A stretch of DNA of 64,000 bases from Paenibacillus selenitireducens (GTDB lineage: Bacteria > Bacillota > Bacilli > Paenibacillales > Paenibacillaceae). Below, piece after piece: positions 9,215 to 16,467 of this stretch. The position numbers and the translations under genes were made by a program. The notes beneath the pieces are model-generated. The model was not told the DNA's origin, made no database searches, and worked only from the letters and a program-made list of their open reading frames with translations. The stretch lies in the NCBI RefSeq assembly GCF_002021565.1, contig NZ_MSZX01000003.1:186027-250026 (forward strand), given 5' to 3'. Position 1 is the first letter of the stretch. Each line of letters starts with the position of its first letter.

Positions 9215-9952
9215 ATGAGTACAAGCACCCATCCGAGCACACAACAGCATTTGCTGTCGTCCCGATTACAGTATCTTGAACAAAGTTTTATACATCCTGC
9301 ATTCGATTATGAAACCGAGCTGCTAGAAGCGATCCGATTCGGCAATGCGGCCAAAGCGATGTCCATGCTGTGTAAAATTAACGAGATGGAAGGCGCGACA
9401 CTCGCTTCTCATCCGCTGCGCTCTAAGAAGAACGCGCTGATCGCCTCCTGTACGTTGTTCACAAGAGCCATTATTAAAGGGGACGTCGATCCAGAGACCG
9501 CCTTTCAATTGAGCGATGTTGTTATATTGGAAATCGAAAAGATAGAAAATATTGAGCGATTAGCGTCCTTCGAATACGAAATGCTGCTGCAATTCATCGG
9601 TATGGTCAAAAGGAAAACAGAAACCTTAAACTACAGTCATATCGTGAAAATGGCGATCTACTATTTAAGCGAGCATATCTCTCAGGATTTATCGCTTAAG
9701 CAGATTGCCCAGCATATCCGTGTTCATCCCAGTTATATTTCGGATCGTTTCAGGAAAGAAACCGGCGTAACCATAACCGAGTTTATCAATCGTAAAAGAA
9801 TCGAAGAATCCAAGCATTTTCTGCTCTATACCAATACTTCCATTTCGGAAATTGCGTTCTTGTTTAAGTTTTGCAATCAGAGCTACTATACGCATTTGTT
9901 CAAACAATATACCGACCAAACGCCCAGACAGTTCCGTAGGAACGGGCATTAG
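9215..9952 (+). CDS. AraC-family transcriptional regulator
   Basis: 245 aa. The N-terminal 140 residues are helical with no recognisable sugar-binding cupin. The C-terminal AraC DNA-binding domain (about 145-243) shows SLKQIAQHIRVHPSYISDRFRKETG and a second helix-turn-helix ending in YYTHLFKQYTDQTPRQFR. It lies divergent from, and 112 bp from, the GH65/pgmB genes, so it probably controls them. RBS aggtgat before the ATG. Confidence 0.85.
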   Translation: MSTSTHPSTQQHLLSSRLQYLEQSFIHPAFDYETELLEAIRFGNAAKAMSMLCKINEMEGATLASHPLRSKKNALIASCTLFTRAIIKGDVDPETAFQLSDVVILEIEKIENIERLASFEYEMLLQFIGMVKRKTETLNYSHIVKMAIYYLSEHISQDLSLKQIAQHIRVHPSYISDRFRKETGVTITEFINRKRIEESKHFLLYTNTSISEIAFLFKFCNQSYYTHLFKQYTDQTPRQFRRNGH

Positions 9953-9992
9953 GTAGCTGTCCCTCCGGCAGAGCATCAATCACAATGAAGAA

Positions 9993-10019
9993 CGGGGCAT
10001 CCGCGGATGGCTCTTTTTC
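9993..10019 (+). terminator. Probable terminator after the AraC gene
   Basis: A short G/C-rich hairpin around gcatccgcggatg is followed by five T; weak stem. Confidence 0.5.
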
Positions 10020-10111
10020 TGCTGCAGACATTTTTTCTATTTCAGCAACTCCTGTCACAAAACGGTAGGTACCGGTTGTTATATAGGCATAGAAACAAAG
10101 GAGGTGAGCCT

Positions 10112-10735
10112 GTGAAGCCAACCATCCCCGGGGAAGTGGAAGAGAAGAGCTATGAGATTGAAGCGGTCATTGACCGTGTCAAAGCAGGAGACAAGCAGGC
10201 GTATGCATCGATCATTCGTCAGTTTGAACGGCAAATGTATACTTACTGCTACTATATTCTGAAAAACCATGAAGAAACCGAAGATGCTGTCCAGGAAGTT
10301 TTTATTCGGGCATACGAGAATCTTCATCGATATAGCAGGCAGGCGACCTTCTCAGCATGGCTGTATAAAATGGCCTATAACCACATGATGAATATCAAGA
10401 AGAAGCAAGGACGCTGGTTGAAGTTGGTCCATCAGGTTCAGGAACAGCAGCCTAAAATCGAAATTTCGCCTCAAGAGTCTGTCATTGAGGAAATGTTGAC
10501 TTATCTCACACCGGAAGAGCGGCATATATTGCTGCTCAAGGCGGTTGAACAATACAGCTTTGACGAGATCGGCGACATTATGGGCATCAAGCCGGCAACG
10601 ATTCGCAAGAAATACGAACGGCTGCGCCGTAAGCTTTTGGAGTACAAGCCTAATCAAGGAGGGACCGCACATGGTACATTTGCCAAATCAAACGGAGTCG
10701 AAAGAAATGGATACGATCGAGCAATGGATTCGTAA
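10112..10735 (+). CDS. ECF-type RNA polymerase sigma factor
   Basis: 207 aa from a GTG preceded by a perfect aaaggaggtgag site. Region 2 (about 20-95) includes DAVQEVFIRAYENLHRY and FSAWLYKMAYN. Region 4 (about 130-180) includes LTPEERHILLL and IGDIMGIKPATIRKKYERLRRKL. Such factors redirect RNA polymerase to a small stress or envelope regulon. The last 65 nt overlap the anti-sigma gene in another frame, which indicates tight coupling of sigma and anti-sigma synthesis. Confidence 0.92.
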   Translation: MKPTIPGEVEEKSYEIEAVIDRVKAGDKQAYASIIRQFERQMYTYCYYILKNHEETEDAVQEVFIRAYENLHRYSRQATFSAWLYKMAYNHMMNIKKKQGRWLKLVHQVQEQQPKIEISPQESVIEEMLTYLTPEERHILLLKAVEQYSFDEIGDIMGIKPATIRKKYERLRRKLLEYKPNQGGTAHGTFAKSNGVERNGYDRAMDS

Positions 10736-11789
10736 TTCGGAAATGCCAAGAGCAAGTATGAGCCATCAAATCATGGATAAGATTGGGGATCGAACGATGC
10801 GTAAAAAACCAAAATCAAGTGTTGTAAGAAAAACAGCCGTGGCGGTATCGGCTGCAGCCGTGCTAGGCGTAGGTGTGATCGGTATGGGGTTTGTATCCCC
10901 TGCGATGGCAGCTACCTTGAAGCAAATCCCGGTCATTGGCAGTGTGTTCTCGGGAATCAGTGAAGAGAGATTGCAGACGGCGATAGATCAAGGAATTGCG
11001 ACCAGCCCGAACCTGAGTGTGACGCATGATGGCGTGACCTTGAAAGTAACGGAGCTGTTGTATGACGGAACCCGCCTAACCTTTGCCATAGAGCGCGAGG
11101 GAGTAGAAATGGCTTCCGTGCTGGCTCCATATCAGGGGGATGACGGTGTCAAAGGATATATTAAGATGCCGACGCTATTGGCCGATGGCAAGGAAATCAA
11201 ATATACCGAAGGATCCTTCGCTGAAGTCCCGAGCAAAGGCAATACCGTTCAACTTGATTTTTCGAAGGGGATGTCGCTCCCGGATCAATTCGAGCTGACC
11301 ATTCAAGCCGAGGTGACACAAATCCAGGAGCCGTTCGAATTCAAGATACCTGTGAAAATTGAGAATCATACACTCGTCTTGAAGCCGAACGCCACCGAAA
11401 CGGACGGGAAATTTAGTTATACCGTGAAGCAGCTGGAGATCACCCCGGTTTCCACTCGACTGATTTTGGATAGCACGGGTGTTGTTCCTGAAACGCCAGA
11501 GCAATCGGGAGAGTATAGTGCATCGATGATGTACTATGATATCGTGGATGACCAAGGGAATAGGATTGACCAGAACAGAGTTGATTTCTTCCAGAGCAAG
11601 CCGAAGACCGAGTATCATGTAGATCAGTTATATTCGGGTTTCAAGGCGACGCCTAAGTCCATTACGATTAAACCTTATACCGTTACCGTGAAAACCTCTG
11701 ATTGGAGTGTCATCGGCGCGAGTAACGGGGTACTAGGTGATAAAACATATCTTAAAGATCTGGAGCTAACCATTCCGGTTCAGCCTTAA
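10671..11789 (+). CDS. DUF4179 anti-sigma factor
   Basis: 372 aa. A short cytosolic N-terminal part (about 1-48) should bind the sigma factor; a transmembrane helix follows (about 50-72, TAVAVSAAAVLGVGVIGMGF), then an extracellular region beginning with LKQIPVIGSVFS, typical of DUF4179, and beta-rich domains to the end. The start at 10671 is set by an aaggaggg site inside the sigma gene. Together with the sigma gene it forms a self-contained signalling pair sensing an outside cue that is not evident here. Confidence 0.88.
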   Translation: MVHLPNQTESKEMDTIEQWIRNSEMPRASMSHQIMDKIGDRTMRKKPKSSVVRKTAVAVSAAAVLGVGVIGMGFVSPAMAATLKQIPVIGSVFSGISEERLQTAIDQGIATSPNLSVTHDGVTLKVTELLYDGTRLTFAIEREGVEMASVLAPYQGDDGVKGYIKMPTLLADGKEIKYTEGSFAEVPSKGNTVQLDFSKGMSLPDQFELTIQAEVTQIQEPFEFKIPVKIENHTLVLKPNATETDGKFSYTVKQLEITPVSTRLILDSTGVVPETPEQSGEYSASMMYYDIVDDQGNRIDQNRVDFFQSKPKTEYHVDQLYSGFKATPKSITIKPYTVTVKTSDWSVIGASNGVLGDKTYLKDLELTIPVQP

Positions 11790-11832
11790 TCGCAGCACTG
11801 CTCTATCTGTCATATACGTTGTGAATACAATA

Positions 11833-11869
11833 AAAGAGAAGCCCTTTCTTAAAGGAGGGGCTTCTTTTG
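11833..11869. terminator. Terminator of the sigma/anti-sigma operon
   Basis: Imperfect stem around agaagccc / ggggcttct, followed by T-rich sequence and preceded by A-rich sequence, so possibly bidirectional. It and the preceding 60 nt recur in diverged form at about 37922-38022. Confidence 0.8.
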
Positions 11870-11875
11870 CTTTTA

Positions 11876-12748
11876 TTACTTTTTTAAGATCGGTATCCAT
11901 ATTTCACTTTTAAAAGTGGGTGAGGTTATATCTTTATTCTCATTCCACAGGATTTCCGGGCCTTCTATTTGTTCATAGTTCGACGTTGGGAACCATTCGG
12001 CATAAATCCGTCCCCATACATTTTGCAGCGTATCAGGAAAGGGTCCGATGGCTTCGAATACAGCCCATGTTGAGGCGGGAACCTCTAGCTGCGTCAGGTT
12101 GTCTGGACAATCTTTAGTTGTTGCTGCGCCAATATAGTGATCAAGCTCCCCTTTTTCCTCCATCCTGCCCTCTGAAAAATTCGTGGATGCACTAAGCAGT
12201 CCTGTAGGCTCGACATTAGAAAGCTTTTTCAGTTTATGGATCGTTTCTTCGTCTAAACTTCCCCACATCGAAGCAATTTCCGGGTTCACGCCGTTGAAAA
12301 TGATAGGAATTCTTTTCTTGATACCCACAATGCGAAATGCCTCTTTCTCTTCAATTCGGTAGTTCATTTCACTTCCTCCTTTAATGGATAACTGGAAGGT
12401 CATGGGGGGATAAGCTTTCAGTGAATGGCTATGATTTCGGGCTTCTGAAGGTGTTTTACCATGCATTTGATGAAAAGCTCTTGCAAAGGAATCGGGTGAG
12501 TTGTACCCGTATTTCATCGCAATATCAATGACTTTTATACCGCTGCCATGAAGTTCAAATGCGGCAAGCGTAAGGCGTCTGCGACGGATGTATTCCGATA
12601 GCGTAATTCCTGCGAGGAAAGAAAACATCCTTTTAAAATAATACTCGGAGCAGAAGGCCCGCCGTGCTACTTCTTTGAAGTCGATCTCATTCGTAAGATT
12701 TTCTTCGATATACTTTATCGCTCCATTCATGTTCTTAAGCAAATCCAT
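11876..12748 (-). CDS. AraC-family regulator with GyrI-like effector domain
   Basis: 290 aa. The N-terminal AraC DNA-binding domain (about 1-105) has [21 protein letters not shown] and [20 protein letters not shown]. The C-terminal GyrI-like/AraC_E_bind domain (about 130-290) has [12 protein letters not shown] and [16 protein letters not shown], a fold that binds small hydrophobic or cationic ligands. The start at 12748 is set by AGGAGG 9 nt upstream. No target gene is evident. Confidence 0.88.
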   Translation of the reverse strand: MDLLKNMNGAIKYIEENLTNEIDFKEVARRAFCSEYYFKRMFSFLAGITLSEYIRRRRLTLAAFELHGSGIKVIDIAMKYGYNSPDSFARAFHQMHGKTPSEARNHSHSLKAYPPMTFQLSIKGGSEMNYRIEEKEAFRIVGIKKRIPIIFNGVNPEIASMWGSLDEETIHKLKKLSNVEPTGLLSASTNFSEGRMEEKGELDHYIGAATTKDCPDNLTQLEVPASTWAVFEAIGPFPDTLQNVWGRIYAEWFPTSNYEQIEGPEILWNENKDITSPTFKSEIWIPILKK

Positions 12749-12975
12749 GGGTATGACCTCCTCATCCATAGAATAGCAGGAGTCGAATGTAACCATCCGA
12801 CATTTCGTGCACAATCATGCAGGGTTTATAGGCATTGTCACGCTTCTCCTCAAGGCAGAGAATACACGTGCAGATGCATACTTTACTATACAACCACGGC
12901 AGGACTTTTTGTTGACTGATCGTTGAAAAATCCTGCGAGGAGCCTTCCTCAATTCGCGAATCAAATTACATAATA

Positions 12976-12995
12976 ATTTTGTAACGTTACAAAAT
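12976..12995. promoter_or_regulatory. LacI-type operator candidate upstream of the ABC sugar operon
   Basis: A 20-nt perfect palindrome, attttgtaac / gttacaaaat, with the central TGTAACGTTACA typical of LacI-family operators. The locus ends with a LacI-family gene, which is the obvious candidate binder. Confidence 0.65.
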
Positions 12996-13112
12996 TTGAA
13001 TGAATCAAATTCGATTTCTACTAAAACAATTGGATTATCATGTATTTTTTATAAATATAAGTTTAAAAACCCCGTAATGCTTATTAATAATCATGACAAA
13101 ATAAATTTATTA

Positions 13113-13140
13113 CATTATTTTGTTAAAAATAATGTTGACA
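13113..13140 (+). promoter_or_regulatory. Inverted repeat abutting a -35 box
   Basis: Perfect 9-bp inverted repeat cattatttt / aaaataatg (13113-13121, 13126-13134), immediately followed by TTGACA (13135-13140). A weak -10 such as TATTAA or TTAAGT lies 14-16 nt further on. Likely a regulated promoter for the permease operon. The rest of 12749-13275 is AT-rich with no gene I can support. Confidence 0.5.
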
Positions 13141-13241
13141 AGAAGGATTAATCATATTAAGTTAAGGTTGTTGGTAATTGCTGGACAAGCAAAACCACTG
13201 GCTAGAAGAGTCTATTTCATTCAAAAAAATTTTATTCAAAT

Positions 13242-13258
13242 TGGAAGCGTTTGCTTCC
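13242..13258 (+). promoter_or_regulatory. cre-like / LacI-family site before the permease gene
   Basis: TGGAAGCGTTTGCT matches the CcpA cre consensus TGWAARCGYTWNCW except at position 3, and it also forms the palindrome ggaagc-gttt-gcttcc. It lies just upstream of the ribosome site, where a bound repressor would block transcription. Confidence 0.55.
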
Positions 13259-13275
13259 CAAAAGGAGGAAAGCTG

Positions 13276-14166
13276 ATGCGCTTAAAACAAAACATGGGGT
13301 ATGTCTATATTATGCCTTGGATTCTCGGTTTTTTTATTTTTACCGTAGCCCCGCTGGGGTTCGCTTTTTATATCGGATTGACGGAATGGGATACGTTCAC
13401 AAGTCCTACGTTCGTTGGTTTGGATAATTACACCGCACTATTTAAAGATGAAAATTTCTTGAAAGCGCTTTGGGTTACGATCCGCTTTGCGGTCATATCC
13501 GTGCCGCTTGGAATCGCAACTTCGCTGCTGATCGCCTGTCTGGTCAACAGTAAGGTTAGAGGTGTCAGCTTTTTTAGGACTGCACTTTATTTGCCAGCCG
13601 TTGTATCCGGCGTTTCGATCTCCTTACTCTGGAAATGGATTTTGGACAAAGATTTCGGGTTGATCAATCTGGTGTTATCTAAATTTGGAATTGAGCCTCT
13701 CGGGTGGTTGTCCGATCCCCATCTCGTGTTGCCGTCTTATCTCATGATGGTCGTATGGGGAGCGGGAGGAGGCATGCTTACATATTTAGCGGGGCTGCAG
13801 GACATCCCAAGCCATTTGTATGAAGCTGCGGAAATTGACGGGGCGAATATGTTCCAGAAATTCAAAACGGTTACGTTACCGATGCTTTCTCCGGTCATTT
13901 TCTACAACCTTGTTATGGGTATCGTTGGCGCTATGCGTAAATTCAGCGATGCATATATCATTGGCGGTGCGGGAAATGAGGGTAGATTTTACATGGTGTA
14001 TCTGTATGAGAACGCCTTCAATTATCTCAAGATGGGTTATGCCACGGCCATGGGATGGATCTTATTCGTCATTATTCTCGTCTTGACTTTAATCGTATTC
14101 AAATTCTCTTCGGCTTGGGTGTTTTATTCGTCTGAAGTCAACAAGAAAACAAAGAAAGGAAAGTGA
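13276..14166 (+). CDS. ABC sugar importer permease (MalF/LacF type)
   Basis: 296 aa, six predicted membrane helices. The cytoplasmic EAA loop reads YEAAEIDGANMFQKFKTVTLPMLSP, which contacts the ATPase. ATG 13276 follows aaaggaggaaagctg; earlier in-frame codons lack a site. It is the first gene of the operon that also encodes a second permease, a binding protein and two related enzyme-like proteins. No ATPase gene is present in the window, so a shared MsmK-type ATPase elsewhere is expected. Confidence 0.92.
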   Translation: MRLKQNMGYVYIMPWILGFFIFTVAPLGFAFYIGLTEWDTFTSPTFVGLDNYTALFKDENFLKALWVTIRFAVISVPLGIATSLLIACLVNSKVRGVSFFRTALYLPAVVSGVSISLLWKWILDKDFGLINLVLSKFGIEPLGWLSDPHLVLPSYLMMVVWGAGGGMLTYLAGLQDIPSHLYEAAEIDGANMFQKFKTVTLPMLSPVIFYNLVMGIVGAMRKFSDAYIIGGAGNEGRFYMVYLYENAFNYLKMGYATAMGWILFVIILVLTLIVFKFSSAWVFYSSEVNKKTKKGK

Positions 14167-14171
14167 GCGCT

Positions 14172-15020
14172 ATGTTTGGGAGCAAGATGAAGCAGAAGAG
14201 AATACGCCGCAATATCTTTCTATATTTATTCTTGGTGCTGTTTTCATTGACAACGTTATTCCCGCTGCTGTGGATGGTTTCCACTTCGTTGAAATCAGGA
14301 GATATTATTTTTGAAATGCCTCCGAGATTTTTGCCTGACGGATTTCACGGGGAAAATTATACGCGGGCCATTGAGGAAATCAATTTTTTCGTACTTTTTA
14401 AGAACACGGCTGTAATCACGTTTTTTCATCTGCTTAGTAACGTGTTCGTGTCCGCGATTGTTGCTTATGGATTTGCCAGGTTCGATTTTCGTTGGAAAAA
14501 CTTCTGGTTTTTACTGATGCTCTCTACCATTATGATTCCAGGAGAAGTCACAATGATCCCTGTTTTTATCGCCTTCAGCGAGCTGGGCTGGTCCAATTCG
14601 ATTAAGCCGTTGGTTATTCCCGGTTTTTTTGGCGGCGCGCCGGTGTTTATTTTTCTACTAAGACAGTTCTTTCTTGCGATCCCCAGAGAATTGGAAGAGT
14701 CTGCGGTCGTGGACGGGGCCAACAGCTTTAAAATATTTTATAAAATTTTCATTCCGCTTTCCGTTCCGGCATTAATCACGATTGGAATCTTCTCTTTCCA
14801 AGGTAGCTGGAATGACCTGATGGGCCCGTTGATTTATTTAAACGATACCGATAAATTTACGCTAACGCTCGGATTGTCCATGTTCAAAGGCATGATGAAA
14901 GTGGAATGGGGGCCGCTCATGGCAGGTTCCATTCTTGCGCTGCTTCCTGTCCTTATCGTGTTCTTCTTGGCTCAGAAGCATTTCGTCGAGGGGGTGAAAC
15001 TCAGCGGCATCAAAGGATAA
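14172..15020 (+). CDS. ABC sugar importer permease (MalG type)
   Basis: 282 aa, six predicted helices, with EAA loop LEESAVVDGANSFKIFYKIFIPLSVPA and the usual C-terminal HFVEGVKLSGIKG. The ATG at 14172 is spaced correctly from GGAAAG; the GTG at 14163, overlapping the previous stop, is too close. It pairs with the preceding permease to form the channel of the importer. Confidence 0.92.
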   Translation: MFGSKMKQKRIRRNIFLYLFLVLFSLTTLFPLLWMVSTSLKSGDIIFEMPPRFLPDGFHGENYTRAIEEINFFVLFKNTAVITFFHLLSNVFVSAIVAYGFARFDFRWKNFWFLLMLSTIMIPGEVTMIPVFIAFSELGWSNSIKPLVIPGFFGGAPVFIFLLRQFFLAIPRELEESAVVDGANSFKIFYKIFIPLSVPALITIGIFSFQGSWNDLMGPLIYLNDTDKFTLTLGLSMFKGMMKVEWGPLMAGSILALLPVLIVFFLAQKHFVEGVKLSGIKG

Positions 15021-15089
15021 TGTGAATGAATGGGATTCGGCAAGTTTTTCAAAGGTAAATAACGATATGAACGTATGGGGGATGTAAAC

Positions 15090-16352
15090 ATGAAACGTTG
15101 GAAAAATTCGATTTCCTTATTGTTGATTTTTACGATGGTTATGATGCTTGTGAGTGCATGCGGGAGCAAATCTTCCACAGAAGAGAAAGGTGCGAGCGAA
15201 TCGGCAAAAACTACGGATTCCGCCAAGACGGGTGAGAAGGTTAAATTGAAGGTTGCGACTTGGGCCGGTGCGGTGGAGCTTAAAGAATTTGAAGATCTCA
15301 TTTCCAAATTGAATGCAGCGTCGAGCGAATACACGATTGAAGTACAGAGCATTCCGGCCGACTATTATCAGAAGCTGCAGGCCATGATCGCTGGGAAGCA
15401 GGCGCCGGACTTCATGTGGTTGTCTCAAGAGTATGTGGCGCAGTACGCTAAATTAGGGGCTATCGCTCCGCTGGATCAAGAATTGGCTAAATTGGATTTT
15501 AAAAAGGACGATTACTTTGCAGGTGCGCTGAATGTAGGGATGTATAAAGATGAAATCTACGCGCTGCCATGGATTTCTCAGCCATACGTGCTGTATTACA
15601 ACCAAGATATGTTTGAACAAGCAGGGATTGAATTGCCAAATGAAAACTGGACATGGGATAACTTTATTGAAACGGGTAAAAAGCTGACGAAAGACGGACG
15701 ATGGGGTGGGCTTATTAACAATATGCCGTTGCCGATGTTCTTGTGGTCTTATGGCGGCGATGTATTTGATAAGGACGGTAACATTACGTTGAATTCCGCC
15801 GATTCGATGAAAGGGTTGGAAATGTATCAAAAAATTGCGAAATCGGGCATTACGCCGGAAAGAGCACAAGCGGATTCCATGGGCGGTGCCGATATGTTCA
15901 AAACGGGTAAAGTGGCCATGTTCGTAGGCGGTGCCGGAGACGATTTCGAGAAGACGGCTAAATTTAAAGTCGGGATGACACTTGCGCCAAAAGGTACAAA
16001 CACGGTCACGTTCAGTTGGATCGGGGTGACGGCGATGTCAAAAACGACGAAAAATCCGGACATTGCTGCCAAAGCGCTGCAGGACATGACCAAAGCCATC
16101 CATGGTTGGAAGGTTGTTGCGCCTACAAAATCGGGATTTGATGCGATTTCCACGATTCGTCCCGACAAAACTTATGCGGTAGACACCATTCGGAAAGCTT
16201 CTGAAATTGCGAGAGGCTTCAATAACCAGCCTAAGCAGGCAGAAATTGACGGAGTCATCTGGGAGAAGCTGATTCAACCCCTTGAGCAAGGCGAAGACAT
16301 CAGCAAGGCTGTCGACACAACCATATCCAAATTTAATGAAATCATCAAATAG
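15090..16352 (+). CDS. Sugar-binding lipoprotein of the ABC importer
   Basis: 420 aa type 1 extracellular solute-binding protein. Lipobox LVSAC with Cys24, then a Ser/Thr/Lys-rich linker, then the binding domain (LKVATWAGAVELKEFEDL..., FMWLSQEYVAQYAKLGA, PWISQPYVLYYNQDMFEQAG). It captures the oligosaccharide outside the cell and delivers it to the two permeases. A hairpin just after the gene may stabilise its mRNA relative to the downstream genes. Confidence 0.92.
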   Translation: MKRWKNSISLLLIFTMVMMLVSACGSKSSTEEKGASESAKTTDSAKTGEKVKLKVATWAGAVELKEFEDLISKLNAASSEYTIEVQSIPADYYQKLQAMIAGKQAPDFMWLSQEYVAQYAKLGAIAPLDQELAKLDFKKDDYFAGALNVGMYKDEIYALPWISQPYVLYYNQDMFEQAGIELPNENWTWDNFIETGKKLTKDGRWGGLINNMPLPMFLWSYGGDVFDKDGNITLNSADSMKGLEMYQKIAKSGITPERAQADSMGGADMFKTGKVAMFVGGAGDDFEKTAKFKVGMTLAPKGTNTVTFSWIGVTAMSKTTKNPDIAAKALQDMTKAIHGWKVVAPTKSGFDAISTIRPDKTYAVDTIRKASEIARGFNNQPKQAEIDGVIWEKLIQPLEQGEDISKAVDTTISKFNEIIK

Positions 16353-16390
16353 TCATTTCGTTCATCATTACTGATCATACAACATTCCGA

Positions 16391-16424
16391 TAAGCACCGA
16401 CTTTACGAAGGCGGTGCTTATTAT
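16391..16424 (+). terminator. Intercistronic hairpin after the binding-protein gene
   Basis: 9-bp stem taagcaccg / cggtgctta followed by ttatt. It may attenuate transcription into the downstream genes or protect the binding-protein mRNA. Confidence 0.6.
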
Positions 16425-16467
16425 TCATACACCAGTAAGTCTGAAGGAAAGGGTGTAACGATAATCC

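Noticed and set aside
13120-13275. N-terminal extension of the first permease by 52 residues
   Set aside because: The extension runs across the promoter, the inverted repeat and the cre-like site; the membrane protein begins naturally at 13276 behind a strong ribosome site.
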